A stretch of DNA of 64,000 nt from positions 186,001-250,000 of the forward strand of contig NZ_JADZ01000005.1 in the NCBI RefSeq assembly GCF_000518645.1, given 5' to 3'. The notes beneath the pieces were generated by a model that saw only the letters and a program-made list of their open reading frames with translations, did not search any database and was not told the origin of the DNA. The translations under genes were made by a program, and so were the position numbers. This document shows positions 19,617-29,002 of this stretch, one piece after another. The stretch is from Curvibacter gracilis ATCC BAA-807. GTDB lineage: Bacteria > Pseudomonadota > Gammaproteobacteria > Burkholderiales > Burkholderiaceae_C. The number at the start of each line of letters is the position of its first letter. Positions within the stretch are counted from its first letter, which is position 1.

Positions 19617-20735
19617 TCAGCCATAAGGCAGAAACTGGTTGTTGTCGCGACTGAGCAATTGCATCAGCTTGGGATGGATAAATAGCTTCTCCTTGCCCAA
19701 AGGCATCTCACGCAGCACGCCCAGCTTGACCAGTTCTTGCAAATGGCGTGAAGCGGCCTGGCGTTGGGCAATGCCTTTGTCCACCAGATTGCCGATGCGG
19801 CAATACGGCTGTTCGAAGATCACGTCCACCAACTCGCGGGTGTAGATCTTGGGCAGCCGGGTGCGCACATGCTCGGTGGTGTGCTCGGCCAAAGCGCGGA
19901 TGGCGGCGATCTTGTCGGTGGTCCACCTGGACGTTTCGGCAACTGCCTGCAGCATGAAGATCAGCCAGGGCTCCCAGGCCCCATCGCGGGTGACGGCGAG
20001 CAACAGGCGGTAGTAGTCGGCCTTGTGCGCAATCACATGGCGACTGAGGTAGAGGATGGGCAGGTTCAACAGATCTTGCTGAATCAGGTACAGGATGTTG
20101 AGCACCCGCCCGGTGCGTCCGTTGCCGTCGATGAAAGGATGGATGGCTTCAAACTGGTAATGGCCCACCGCCATGCGGATCAGGGGATCCAGATCGGTCG
20201 CCTCGTGCAAGAAACGCTCCCAATTGGCCAGCATGTTCCGCAAACGGGCTTCTCCTTCAGGCGGGGTGTAGACCACCTCACCGGTGCGGTCGTTGGCCAA
20301 CTGAGTGCCGGGCGTTCGACGAATGTCCATGTCCACGCCCTTGAGCGTACGGCACACCTCCACGGCGGTCGCCGTGCACAGGGGGCGCCGCTGGAGCGAC
20401 TGAAAGCCCTGGTGCAGTGCGGTGCGATAGCGCAATGCCTCTTTGGTCGCCGAGTCGGCCTGCTCATGGCCTTGGGCGTATTGAAAAAGCTGGTCGGTGG
20501 TGGTGACGATGTTCTCAATTTCCGAGCTGTCTTTGGCTTCCAGCAGCGGGATGGTGTTGATCAGCATCGCCTGGTTGGGGATGAGTTCGGCCGCTTGCTT
20601 GAGTTCGGCCAACGCGGCGCGGGCTTCGATGCATGCCTTGAGAACGGTGCGGCTTTCCAACTCATGTGCCGGGGGCAGTGCGGGCAATTGGTTGTGAGGC
20701 TGCTCGGGATTCCAAGCGGGAATGTTCTTGGTCAT
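19617..20735 (-). CDS. Fic family protein (AMP-transferase type) with N-terminal inhibitory motif
   Basis: 372-aa Fic protein. The core motif [12 protein letters not shown] (about residues 199-210) matches HxFx(D/E)GNGRxxR exactly, including the catalytic His. A preceding SSEIEN (about 70-75) fits the (S/T)xxxE(G/N) inhibition helix, which makes it a class II Fic protein with the lid on its own N-terminus. The C-terminus looks like a winged helix ([24 protein letters not shown]). This arrangement is known from Fic-DOC proteins that modify cytosolic targets or act in regulation. The ATG at 20735 is chosen; a GTG at 20762 would place the start inside the operator-like repeats upstream. No antitoxin partner gene is present, in keeping with built-in inhibition. 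Confidence 0.92.
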   Translation of the reverse strand: MTKNIPAWNPEQPHNQLPALPPAHELESRTVLKACIEARAALAELKQAAELIPNQAMLINTIPLLEAKDSSEIENIVTTTDQLFQYAQGHEQADSATKEALRYRTALHQGFQSLQRRPLCTATAVEVCRTLKGVDMDIRRTPGTQLANDRTGEVVYTPPEGEARLRNMLANWERFLHEATDLDPLIRMAVGHYQFEAIHPFIDGNGRTGRVLNILYLIQQDLLNLPILYLSRHVIAHKADYYRLLLAVTRDGAWEPWLIFMLQAVAETSRWTTDKIAAIRALAEHTTEHVRTRLPKIYTRELVDVIFEQPYCRIGNLVDKGIAQRQAASRHLQELVKLGVLREMPLGKEKLFIHPKLMQLLSRDNNQFLPYG

Positions 20736-20754
20736 GATGCAAAAAGCCTGTTTC

Positions 20755-20884
20755 GACGACACGTTCTGAACTCATGTCGCTGCCGACGACATGTCCGTAC
20801 AACATGTTCTTTTTTTGTCGGAATTGGAACACGTCAAGAGATCGTGTCGTCATTTTTGCATATTGGCGACATGATTAGACCCGA
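20755..20884. promoter_or_regulatory. Array of five 9-bp operator-like repeats upstream of fic
   Basis: Copies of G(A/C)CGACA(T/C)G-like 9-mers occur at 20755-20763 (+), 20772-20780 (-), 20785-20793 (+), 20843-20851 (-) and 20876-20884 (+). The first and fourth are exact inverted copies (GACGACACG), and so are the second and fifth (GCGACATGA). A palindrome AACATGTT lies at 20801-20808. The array fills the divergent gap between fic and the creatininase-like gene and looks like a multi-site operator. The cognate regulator is unknown; the winged-helix tail of the Fic protein is one possibility. Confidence 0.5.
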
Positions 20885-20955
20885 TACCACCCATTCACCG
20901 CCCGTTGACATACCCAACACATAATCCTTGCTCCCGCTTTGCTGACCTCACTCGC

Positions 20956-21792
20956 ATGCCGCTTCGTCGCCTCTCCCACACCCTGGCCTGTCTGGGCCTC
21001 ATGGCCCTGCTGGCCGGCCCCCTGGGGCCGATGGCCCTGGCGGCAGAGCCTGACAGCCCTTTTCTGGAAGACCTGACCAGCCCTGAGTTGCAGGCCCGCA
21101 TCGATGCGGGCACGCGCACGGTGCTGATCCCCATCGGCGGCACCGAGCAGAGCGGGCCGCAGATGGCGCTGGGCAAGCACAACGTGCGGGTGCATGTGCT
21201 GGCGGGGCAGATCGCCCGGCGCGTGGGGCACACGGTGGTGGCCCCGGTGCTGGCCTATGTGCCTGAGGGCCCCATCCACCCGCCGGCTGGGCACATGCGC
21301 TTTGCCGGCACGATTTCGATCCCCGAGCCGGCTTTCGAGGCCTTGCTGGAGGGCACGGCGCGCAGCCTGCGCCAACATGGCTTTCATGATGTGTTCTTTC
21401 TGGGCGACCACGGGGGCTACCGCAAGAACCTGGAGCGCGTGGCCGAGCGCCTGAACCAGGCCTGGGCCCGCGACGGGGGCCCACCCGCGCGGGTGCACGC
21501 CCTGAGCGAGTACTACCGCGTGACGCAGACCGCCTACGTGGCCGAGCTGAAGCAGCGCGGCTTCAGCCCCGCCGAGATCGGCGAGCACGCCGGCCTGGCC
21601 GACACCTCGCTGATGCTGGCCACCGACCCGGCGCTGGTGCGCTCCGACACATTGGCCAGCCCGGCGGCCCGTGACCGGGCCCACGGCGTGACCGGCGACC
21701 CGCGTCGCGCAAGCGTTGCGCTGGGTCAAGTCGGGGTGCAGCAAATCGTGGAGACTTCGGCCGCAGCGATCCAGGCGGCCGTCAAGCCCTGA
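20956..21792 (+). CDS. Exported creatininase-family protein
   Basis: 278-aa amidohydrolase-fold protein with a signal peptide (LACLGLMALLAGPLGPMALAAEP, cleavage near residue 31). The family motif normally read as GSxEQHGPHLPLGTD appears here as GGTEQSGPQMALGKHN. The Glu is kept, but one usual metal-binding His is Ser and the usual Asp is His/Asn. GDHGGY and AGLADTSLML match later family motifs. Metal binding may therefore differ from true creatininase. It is followed after 30 bp by an exported beta-propeller gene, so a joint role in the periplasm is likely. The ATG at 20956 is selected because it starts the signal peptide. Confidence 0.82.
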   Translation: MPLRRLSHTLACLGLMALLAGPLGPMALAAEPDSPFLEDLTSPELQARIDAGTRTVLIPIGGTEQSGPQMALGKHNVRVHVLAGQIARRVGHTVVAPVLAYVPEGPIHPPAGHMRFAGTISIPEPAFEALLEGTARSLRQHGFHDVFFLGDHGGYRKNLERVAERLNQAWARDGGPPARVHALSEYYRVTQTAYVAELKQRGFSPAEIGEHAGLADTSLMLATDPALVRSDTLASPAARDRAHGVTGDPRRASVALGQVGVQQIVETSAAAIQAAVKP

Positions 21793-21822
21793 GCCGCCTC
21801 TTTTATCTGGAGTGTTCTTCGT

Positions 21823-23115
21823 ATGTCCCTCGGGAAAGTCTTTGCCAGCAACGCCGTTAGTTTGGCCGTCAGCTCGGCCGTCATCGTGATGGGCCTGCTG
21901 GCCAGCGGGGTGCATGGGGCCGACGCAGTCGGCAAGCAGGGTGCGCCCAAGGCTGCTGCGGTCACCACCGTGCCCGGCATGCCGCCGGTGCCCAACCCGG
22001 CCAATCTGTACAGCGAAACCGGGGCCGACCACATCGCTCCGGCCGTGCGCGACGACCTGGAACGCATCTATGTGCCCAATCTGCGCTCCAACGATGTGTA
22101 TGTGATCGACCCGGCCAAGATGAAGGTGGTCGACAAGTTCAAGGTGGGCCCGGCGCCGCAGCACGTGGTGCCCTCGTGGGACCTGCGCACGCTGTGGGTG
22201 GCCAACAACGCCGAACGCCGCACCGATGGCAGCCTGACGCCCATCGACCCGCGCACCGGCAAGCCGGGCAAGGAGATCCTGGTCGACGACCCCTACAACG
22301 TGTATGCCACGCCCGACGGCGCCTCGCTGATCGTGGTGGCCGAGGCCAAGCACCGGCTCGATTTCCGCGACCCCAAGACCCTGGCCCTGCAATACGCCAT
22401 CGATGTGCCCAAGTGCGGCGGCATCAACCATGCCGATTTCTCCATCGACGGGCGCTACGCGATCTTCACCTGCGAGTTCCAGGGCAGCGTGGCCAAGATC
22501 GACCTGGGCAAGCGCGAGGTGCTGGGCTACCTGAAGCTGCAGATGCCCAAGACCCGCTTCAAGGACGGGCAAAAGCTCAGCGACCCGAACGTGTCGCCGA
22601 TGGAGACCGAGGTCTGCTCGGCCACCAAGGGCATGCCGCAGGACATCCGCATCTCGCCCGACGGCAAACACTTCTATGTGGCCGACATGGAGGCCGACGG
22701 GGTGCACGTGCTCGATGGTGACGCCTTCACCGAGGTGGGCTTCATCGCCACCGGGGTGGCCGCCCACGGCCTGTACCCGAGCCGCGACGGCAAGCAACTG
22801 TACGTGGCCAACCGCGGCTCGCACCGCATCCACGGCCCGCGCAAGAGCCCCGGCAGCGTGACCGTGATCGACTTCGCCACCGAGAAGGTCACGGCCCACT
22901 GGCCGATCGCAGGCGGCGGCAGCCCCGACATGGGCAATGTCAGCGCCGACGGCAAATGGCTGTGGCTGTCGGGCCGTTTTGACGACGTGGTGTACCGTTT
23001 TGACACCCAGAGCGGGGCTGTGGCTCAGATCAAGGTGGGCCAGGAGCCCCATGGCCTGACCGTCTGGCCCCAGCCCGGTCGCTACTCGCTGGGCCACACC
23101 GGCAACCTGCGCTGA
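21823..23115 (+). CDS. Exported YVTN/YncE-type beta-propeller protein
   Basis: 430-aa protein with an N-terminal signal segment (VSLAVSSAVIVMGLLASGVHGAD). Repeated propeller blades include RIYVPNLRSNDVYVIDP, TLWVANNAE, HFYVADMEADGVHVLDG, QLYVANRGSHRIHG and VVYRFDTQSGAVAQIKVG. Such proteins are periplasmic and often bind partners or cofactors; no catalytic residue can be named. GGAG lies about 10 bases before the ATG at 21823. Pairing with the creatininase-like gene suggests one functional unit. Confidence 0.87.
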   Translation: MSLGKVFASNAVSLAVSSAVIVMGLLASGVHGADAVGKQGAPKAAAVTTVPGMPPVPNPANLYSETGADHIAPAVRDDLERIYVPNLRSNDVYVIDPAKMKVVDKFKVGPAPQHVVPSWDLRTLWVANNAERRTDGSLTPIDPRTGKPGKEILVDDPYNVYATPDGASLIVVAEAKHRLDFRDPKTLALQYAIDVPKCGGINHADFSIDGRYAIFTCEFQGSVAKIDLGKREVLGYLKLQMPKTRFKDGQKLSDPNVSPMETEVCSATKGMPQDIRISPDGKHFYVADMEADGVHVLDGDAFTEVGFIATGVAAHGLYPSRDGKQLYVANRGSHRIHGPRKSPGSVTVIDFATEKVTAHWPIAGGGSPDMGNVSADGKWLWLSGRFDDVVYRFDTQSGAVAQIKVGQEPHGLTVWPQPGRYSLGHTGNLR

Positions 23116-23168
23116 GTCTGGCCGTTTGCCCGGCCTCAAAACCGGGCCCCGACGCGGATATTTCGAGA

Positions 23169-23177
23169 TGGGATAAT
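23169..23177 (+). promoter_or_regulatory. Extended -10 promoter giving a leaderless map transcript
   Basis: TGGGATAAT at 23169-23177 is a TGn-extended -10 (GATAAT, one mismatch to consensus). Only 7 bases separate it from the map ATG at 23185, so transcription should start at or within a base of the initiation codon. No Shine-Dalgarno sequence fits in that space. No good -35 is visible, as expected for an extended -10 promoter. Confidence 0.65.
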
Positions 23178-23184
23178 CCGCGCC

Positions 23185-24003
23185 ATGAGCATCACCTACA
23201 AAAACGCGGAAGAGATCGAGGGCATGCGCGTGGCCTGCCGCCTCGCGTCCGAGGTTCTGGACTACCTGACCCCCTTCGTCAAACCCGGCGTCACCACGCT
23301 GGAGATCGATCGCCTGGCCCATGAGTACATGGTCAATGTGCAGGGCACCAAGTCGGCCACCATCGGCTACCAGCCCCCGGGCTACCCGCCCTACCCGGCT
23401 TCACTGTGCACCTCGCTGAACCACGTGGTGTGCCACGGCATCCCCAACGACAAGCCGCTCAAGAAGACCGACATCATGAACATCGATGTCACCGTGATCA
23501 CCGACAAGGGTTGGTACGGCGACAACAGCCGCATGTACGTGATGCCCGACGCCTCGATCGCGGCCAAGCGCCTGAGCGCGCTGACCTTCGAAGCCATGTG
23601 GATCGGCATCCAGCAGGTCAAGCCCGGCGCCCGCCTGGGCGACATCGGCCACGCCATCCAGAAATTTGCCGAAGGCCATGGCTTCTCGGTGGTGCGTGAG
23701 TTCTGCGGCCATGGCATCGGCCAGCGCTTCCACGAAGAGCCCCAGGTGCTGCACTACGGCAAGCCCGGCACGCTCGAAGAGCTCAAACCCGGCATGACCT
23801 TCACCATCGAACCCATGATCAATGCCGGCAAGCGCGAGGTGAAGTCGCACGGCAACGACGGCTGGACCATCGTGACCAAAGACCACAGCCTGTCGGCCCA
23901 GTGGGAGCACACCATCCTGGTCACCGAGACCGGCTACGAGGTGCTGACCCTGTCGGCCGGCAGCCCGGCGCTGCCCAGCTTCGTCACTGCCGTCAAGACC
24001 TGA
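23185..24003 (+). CDS. map: Methionine aminopeptidase, type I
   Basis: Removes the initiator Met from nascent proteins, in step with peptide deformylase. 272 aa. The metal site is visible: Asp in [20 protein letters not shown] (two Asp), His in [13 protein letters not shown], Glu in FTIEPMIN and Glu in [16 protein letters not shown]. The substrate-pocket His is in [13 protein letters not shown]. The short extra C-terminal tail after the last Glu is normal. It appears to be transcribed without a 5' leader. glnD follows after 46 bp in a common beta-proteobacterial order. Confidence 0.97.
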   Translation: MSITYKNAEEIEGMRVACRLASEVLDYLTPFVKPGVTTLEIDRLAHEYMVNVQGTKSATIGYQPPGYPPYPASLCTSLNHVVCHGIPNDKPLKKTDIMNIDVTVITDKGWYGDNSRMYVMPDASIAAKRLSALTFEAMWIGIQQVKPGARLGDIGHAIQKFAEGHGFSVVREFCGHGIGQRFHEEPQVLHYGKPGTLEELKPGMTFTIEPMINAGKREVKSHGNDGWTIVTKDHSLSAQWEHTILVTETGYEVLTLSAGSPALPSFVTAVKT

Positions 24004-24049
24004 GCCCCCGGCCCCAGCCCACCGTCCACCCCGCGCCGCCCGCCCCGCC

Positions 24050-26644
24050 ATGACCGACCTCCAGGCCTTGCGCCAGCAGTACAAAGAGCAAAAAGCGGCT
24101 CTGTTGCAACAACTCCAGACCGAAGGCGCCACCACCCGGGGCATCCACGGGCTGCTCACCCGGCTGGCCCGGCTGGTGGATGATCTGCTGGCCGATCTGT
24201 GGCAGCGAGCCGGCTTTCCCGAGGCCTTTGCGTTGGCCGCCGTGGGCGGCTACGGGCGCGGCGAGCTGTTCCCCTACTCGGATGTGGACGTGCTGGTGCT
24301 GCTGCCCGACAGCGTGGTGGCCGACAACGAGCCCGAGCTCAAATCCCGGCTGGAGGCCTTCATCGGCTCGTGCTGGGACGTGGGCCTGGAGATCGGCTCC
24401 AGCGTGCGCACCCTGAGCGAGTGCGTGGCCGAGGCCGGCAAGGACGTCACGGTGCAGACCTCGCTGCTCGAGGCCCGGCTGCTGATCGGCCCGCCCGAGC
24501 TGTTTGCGGCCTTCCAGCAGGCCTTCCGGGCCCACCTGGACGCCCAGGCCTTTTTTGTGGCCAAGAGCCTGGAGCTGCGCCAGCGCCACAACAAATCAGA
24601 AAACACCCCCTACTCGCTGGAGCCCAACTGCAAGGAGTCGCCCGGCGGCCTGCGCGATCTGCAGACCATTCTGTGGGTGGCCAAGGCGGCCGGTTTTGGC
24701 GACACCTGGGACGACCTGGCCGCCAAGGGCCTGGCCACGCCCTTCGAGGTGCGGCAGATCAAGAGCAACGAGGCCTTGCTGAGCCTGATCCGGGCCCGGC
24801 TGCACGTGGTGGCCAAGCGGCGCGAAGACCGGCTGGTGTTCGACCTGCAGACGGCCGTGGCCGAGACCTTCGGCTACCAGTCGCATGCGCCCGATGGCTC
24901 GCGCCTGGCGGTGCGGGCCAGCGAGGCCCTGATGCGCCGCTACTACTGGGCCGCCAAGGCGGTGTCGCAGCTGCACCAGATCCTGATGCTCAACATCGAA
25001 GAGCGGCTGCACCCCAACACCCACGAGCCGCGCCGCATCAACGAGCGCTTCTTCGAGAAGGCCGGCATGATCGAGGTGGCCAGCGACGACCTGTACCTGA
25101 ACCAGCCGCACGCCATCCTCGAAACCTTTTTGCTGTACGAGACCACGGTGGGCCTCAAGGGGCTGTCGGCCCGCACGCTGCGGGCGCTGTACAACGCCCG
25201 CCATGTGATGGACGGGGCCTTCCGCCGCGACCCGGTGAACCGCCGCACCTTTTTGAGCATCCTGCAGCAGTCCGAGGGCATCACCCACGCCATGCGCCTG
25301 ATGAACCAGACCTCGGTGCTGGGCCGCTACCTGTGGGTGTTCCGCCGCATCGTGGGGCAGATGCAGCATGACCTGTTCCACGTCTACACCGTGGACCAGC
25401 ACATCCTGATGGTGCTGCGCAATGTGCGCCGCTTCTTCATGGCCGAGCATGCGCACGAGTACCCGTTCTGCTCGCAGCTGGCGGCCGGCTGGGACAAGCC
25501 CTGGATCCTGTACACGGCGGCGCTGTTCCATGACATCGCCAAGGGCCGCGGTGGCGACCACTCCGAGCTGGGCCGCGCCGAGGTGCGCCGCTTCTGCCGC
25601 GACCACGACATCGCCAGTGAAGACAGCGCGTTGATCGAGCTGCTGGTGGGTGAACACCTCACCATGAGCCGCATCGCCCAGAAGGAAGACCTGAGCGACC
25701 CCGAGGTGATCCAGAACTTTGCCAAACGCGTGGGCAATGAGCGCAACCTGACGGCCCTGTACCTGCTGACGGTGGCCGACATCCGCGGCACCAGCCCCAA
25801 GGTCTGGAACGCCTGGAAAGGCAAGCTGCTGGAAGATCTGTACCGCTACACGCTGCGCGTGCTGGGCGGCCGCGCGCCCGACGCCAGCGCCGAGATCGAG
25901 GCCCGCAAGCGCGAGGCCCTGGTGCAGCTGGCCCTGTACGCGCTGCCACACGAGGTGCAAAAGCCGCTGTGGGACACGCTGGACGTGAGCTACTTCATGC
26001 GCCACGACGCGGGCGACATCGCCTGGCACACCCGGCAGCTGTCGCGCCACGTGGCCACCCCCGAACCCATCGTGCGGGCGCGCCAGTCGCCGGTGGGCGA
26101 AGGCATGCAGGTGCTGGTCTACACCGCCGACCAGCCCGACCTGTTTGCCCGCATCTGCGGCTATTTCGACCAGGCCGGCTTCAGCATCCTGGACGCCAAG
26201 ATCCACACCACCTCGAACGGCTACGCGCTCGACACCTTCCAGGTCGTGACCCAGATGCTGCCCGAGCACTACCGTGAGCTGACCAGCATGGTGCAAAGCG
26301 ATCTGGCCCGCACCCTGACCGAGGCCGGCCCCCTGCCCCCGCCCAGCCGAGGCCGGGTGTCGCGCCGCGTCAAGAGCTTTCCGATCGCCCCACGCATCGA
26401 CCTGCGCCCCGATGAAAAGGCCCAGCGCTGGCTGCTCAGCATCTCGGCCAGCGACCGCCTGGGCCTTCTGTACATGGTGGCCCGCGTGCTGGCCCAGCAC
26501 CACATCAGCCTGCAGATGGCCAAGGTCAGCACCCTGGGCGAACGGGTGGAAGACACCTTCCTGATCCAGGGCCCCGAGCTGCAGCAGAACCGCAAGCAGA
26601 TCGAGATCGAGACCGAGCTGCTGAAGGCCCTGGGCACCGTCTGA
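24050..26644 (+). CDS. glnD: Bifunctional uridylyltransferase/uridylyl-removing enzyme
   Basis: Nitrogen sensor that adds UMP to PII protein when glutamine is low and removes it when glutamine is high. 864 aa, the family length. Domain order: nucleotidyltransferase with [19 protein letters not shown] (from about residue 66); the central UTase-linked region; an HD hydrolase domain with [18 protein letters not shown] (about 490-508); and two C-terminal ACT domains beginning near 685 ([19 protein letters not shown]) and 794 ([20 protein letters not shown]). The ACT domains bind glutamine. All signature residues are intact. Confidence 0.98.
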   Translation: MTDLQALRQQYKEQKAALLQQLQTEGATTRGIHGLLTRLARLVDDLLADLWQRAGFPEAFALAAVGGYGRGELFPYSDVDVLVLLPDSVVADNEPELKSRLEAFIGSCWDVGLEIGSSVRTLSECVAEAGKDVTVQTSLLEARLLIGPPELFAAFQQAFRAHLDAQAFFVAKSLELRQRHNKSENTPYSLEPNCKESPGGLRDLQTILWVAKAAGFGDTWDDLAAKGLATPFEVRQIKSNEALLSLIRARLHVVAKRREDRLVFDLQTAVAETFGYQSHAPDGSRLAVRASEALMRRYYWAAKAVSQLHQILMLNIEERLHPNTHEPRRINERFFEKAGMIEVASDDLYLNQPHAILETFLLYETTVGLKGLSARTLRALYNARHVMDGAFRRDPVNRRTFLSILQQSEGITHAMRLMNQTSVLGRYLWVFRRIVGQMQHDLFHVYTVDQHILMVLRNVRRFFMAEHAHEYPFCSQLAAGWDKPWILYTAALFHDIAKGRGGDHSELGRAEVRRFCRDHDIASEDSALIELLVGEHLTMSRIAQKEDLSDPEVIQNFAKRVGNERNLTALYLLTVADIRGTSPKVWNAWKGKLLEDLYRYTLRVLGGRAPDASAEIEARKREALVQLALYALPHEVQKPLWDTLDVSYFMRHDAGDIAWHTRQLSRHVATPEPIVRARQSPVGEGMQVLVYTADQPDLFARICGYFDQAGFSILDAKIHTTSNGYALDTFQVVTQMLPEHYRELTSMVQSDLARTLTEAGPLPPPSRGRVSRRVKSFPIAPRIDLRPDEKAQRWLLSISASDRLGLLYMVARVLAQHHISLQMAKVSTLGERVEDTFLIQGPELQQNRKQIEIETELLKALGTV

Positions 26645-26660
26645 GCCCCAGGGCGGCCGT

Positions 26661-26679
26661 CAGGCGGGCCACCCGCCTG
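26661..26679. other. Strong hairpin after glnD
   Basis: Perfect 8-bp arms CAGGCGGG and CCCGCCTG around a 3-nt loop, 17 bases past the glnD stop. No U-run follows, so it is not a classical intrinsic terminator. It may stabilise the 3' end or assist Rho-dependent ending. The rest of 26645-26848 shows no gene. Confidence 0.45.
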
Positions 26680-26848
26680 GCGCGCCGGGCATCGACGCCC
26701 TCCTACAGGGCCTACCGCCTGTGGCCTGCATGGCCCCTTCGGCGACTGCATCAAACTGCAACAAATCCCACCGACGGAACACGCCCGCACCAGCCCTGGC
26801 ACGGTGCACGGTGGGAGGCCCCTGCAACAGCAGCCCTGAAAGATCGCC

Positions 26849-27283
26849 ATGAATGCCGTCCTCCAGCCCCCAGCCATGCCCACCCCCACGGCCCTGCCAC
26901 GCCGGCGCGTTCTGCTGGTGGAGGACAACGCCTTCATCATCGAACTGCTGCGCCTGGTGCTGGCCCAGCACTGCGAGGTGCTGCTGGCCCCCGATGCGGC
27001 CACAGGCTGGGCCCTGGCCCAGAGCGAAGAGCCCGATCTGGTGATCACCGACCTGTGCTTCGGCCACGGGATGAGCGGGCACGATCTGCTCAAGGCCATG
27101 CGCGCGGATGCCCGGCTGGCCGGCACGCCGGTGCTGGTCATCTCGGCCCATGACAGCGAGGCCGACATCCAGGCCAGCCTGGCCCTGGGCGCCCAGGCCC
27201 ACATGGCCAAGCCCTTCAGCCCCCTGAACCTGCTGCGCTGGCTGGAGGCTCTGTGGGCCGAGGCCCCGGTCAGCCTGGGCTGA
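26849..27283 (+). CDS. Stand-alone response regulator receiver protein
   Basis: CheY-like protein of 144 aa with a 17-residue Pro-rich N-terminal extension and no output domain. The acidic pocket is intact: Glu25-Asp26 (LLVEDN), phospho-acceptor Asp68 (VITDLCF), the switch position Ser99 (VISAHD) and Lys121 (MAKPFSP). The missing output domain means that it acts by protein contact. No histidine kinase is adjacent, so the partner is unknown. It lies between glnD and a strong terminator and is probably monocistronic. Confidence 0.93.
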   Translation: MNAVLQPPAMPTPTALPRRRVLLVEDNAFIIELLRLVLAQHCEVLLAPDAATGWALAQSEEPDLVITDLCFGHGMSGHDLLKAMRADARLAGTPVLVISAHDSEADIQASLALGAQAHMAKPFSPLNLLRWLEALWAEAPVSLG

Positions 27284-27366
27284 ACGGTGCGCCGGGCCCA
27301 AAACGCAAATAACACACGCACACAACTGACGGGCAGACCCCCGATGTCCTGAAACAACAATCTGCC

Positions 27367-27403
27367 AGACCGTCGCGCTCTTTCAGCCCGACGGTCTTTT
27401 TTT
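27367..27403 (+). terminator. Rho-independent terminator after the receiver gene
   Basis: Arms AGACCGTCG (27367-27375) and CGACGGTCT (27389-27397) pair perfectly over 9 bp, with a 13-nt loop, followed by a run of T to 27403. It lies 84 bases past the receiver stop and isolates that gene from the permease downstream. Confidence 0.92.
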
Positions 27404-27500
27404 ATCGACTGGAGAGAGACATCTTGAGCCCAAGCCTTTTTTGTGCCGCAGCGCCCCGCGCGCCGGCCCGCCCCCCAAGCCTGACGCTGCGGAGGTCCGC

Positions 27501-28892
27501 ATGAGTTTTCTGATCATCCTGCTTTCGCTGGGTTTGCTGATGTTCGTGGCTTACCGCGGCCTCAGCGTGATCCTGTTTGCGCCGGTCTGCGCCTTGCTGG
27601 CCGTGCTGCTGACCGACCCCAGCCTGGTGCCGCCCCTGTTCAGCGGCATCTTCATGGACAAGCTGGTGGGCTTTGTGCAGCTGTACTTCCCGGTGTTCCT
27701 GCTGGGCGCGGTGTTTGGCAAGGTGATCGAGCTGTCGGGCTTTTCCAAGTCCATCGTGGCGGCCGTCATCGGCCTGCTGGGGCGTGAACGCGCCACGCTG
27801 TCCATCGTGGTGGTGTGTGCGCTGCTCACCTACGGCGGCGTGTCGCTGTTCGTGGTGGTGTTCGCGGTGTACCCGTTCGCGGCCGAGATGTTCCGGCAAA
27901 GCGACATCCCCAAGCGGCTGATCCCAGGCACCATCGCCCTGGGCGCCTTCACCTTCACCATGGACGCCCTGCCCGGCAGCCCGCAGATCCAGAACATCAT
28001 CCCCAGCACCTTCTTCAAGACCAACACCTGGGCCGCGCCCTGGCTGGGCGTGGTGGGCACGGTGTTCATCCTGGTGACCGGCCTGGCCTACCTGGCCTGG
28101 TGCCGTCGCCGCGCGCGTGAGGCCGGCGAAGGCTATGGCAGCGGCCACAGCAACGAACCCGAACCCTATGCCGCCGAAAAGCTGCCCAACGCCTGGCTGG
28201 CCCTGGCCCCCTTGCTGGTGGTGGGCGTGATGAACAAGGTGTTCACGGTGGTGATCCCGCAGTTCTATGGCACGGTGCACACCTCGGCCCTGCCCACCAT
28301 GGCCAAGCCGGTGGTCACCGACGTGAGCAAGGTGGCGGCGATCTGGGCCGTCGAGGCGGCGCTGCTGATGGGCATCCTCACCGTGGTGATTTTTGCCTGG
28401 GGCCCGGTGAAGCAGCGCTTTGCCGATGGCACCAAGGCCGCCGTGGGCGGCGCCCTGCTGGCCGCCATGAACACCGCGTCGGAGTACGGCTTTGGCGGCA
28501 TCATCGCCGCCCTGCCCGGCTTCACCGTGGTGGCCGATGCACTGCGTGCCATCCCCAACCCGCTGCTCAATGAGGCCATCTCGATCTCGGCGCTGGCCGG
28601 CATCACCGGCTCGGCCTCGGGCGGCATGAGCATTGCGCTGGCCGCCATGTCCGACACCTTCATCCAGGCCGCCAACGCGGCCCACATCCCGCTGGAGGTG
28701 TTCCACCGCGTGGCCGCCATGGCCAGCGGCGGCATGGACACGCTGCCGCACAACGGCGCGGTGATCACCTTGCTGGCCGTCACCGGCCTCACGCACAAGA
28801 CCTCGTACAAGGACATCTTCGCGATCACCCTGATCAAGACGGCGGCCGTGGGCGTGATCATCGCCACCTACTACCTGACCGGCCTCTACTGA
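27501..28892 (+). CDS. GntP-family permease
   Basis: Inner-membrane transporter, 463 aa, with about a dozen hydrophobic segments. It has the family features FLIILLSLGLLMFVAYRG at the N-terminus, the GGVSLFVVVFAVYPFA region, TMDALPGSPQIQN and GGMDTLPHNGAVITLL. GntP members carry gluconate-type or 3-hydroxybutyrate-type acids. The CoA-transferase gene immediately downstream favours a short-chain hydroxy or keto acid, such as 3-hydroxybutyrate or acetoacetate (inference). GGAGG lies 6 bases before the ATG at 27501. Confidence 0.9.
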   Translation: MSFLIILLSLGLLMFVAYRGLSVILFAPVCALLAVLLTDPSLVPPLFSGIFMDKLVGFVQLYFPVFLLGAVFGKVIELSGFSKSIVAAVIGLLGRERATLSIVVVCALLTYGGVSLFVVVFAVYPFAAEMFRQSDIPKRLIPGTIALGAFTFTMDALPGSPQIQNIIPSTFFKTNTWAAPWLGVVGTVFILVTGLAYLAWCRRRAREAGEGYGSGHSNEPEPYAAEKLPNAWLALAPLLVVGVMNKVFTVVIPQFYGTVHTSALPTMAKPVVTDVSKVAAIWAVEAALLMGILTVVIFAWGPVKQRFADGTKAAVGGALLAAMNTASEYGFGGIIAALPGFTVVADALRAIPNPLLNEAISISALAGITGSASGGMSIALAAMSDTFIQAANAAHIPLEVFHRVAAMASGGMDTLPHNGAVITLLAVTGLTHKTSYKDIFAITLIKTAAVGVIIATYYLTGLY

Positions 28893-28914
28893 GGCCATCG
28901 TCAGGCAGTGCACC

Positions 28915-28954
28915 GGCCTTGCGGCCTCCGCCCCAGGGCGGGCGTCGCAAGGCC
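28915..28954 (+). other. Large stem-loop between the permease and CoA-transferase genes
   Basis: Outer arms GGCCTTGCG and CGCAAGGCC (9 bp, exact) enclose an inner CCGCC/GGCGG stem with a CCAG loop. There is no U-run. Placed between two genes of an apparent operon, it could set their relative expression through mRNA processing or attenuation (inference). Confidence 0.5.
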
Positions 28955-29002
28955 AGCTGGAACAAGACAGAACAACACAAGACAAGAATCCGGAGACAAG
29001 AC

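Noticed and set aside
20905-20927. TTGACA followed by TAATCC as a promoter of the creatininase-like gene
   Set aside because: The spacing is only about 11 bp, too short for sigma-70; no better -10 lies at 16-18 bp.
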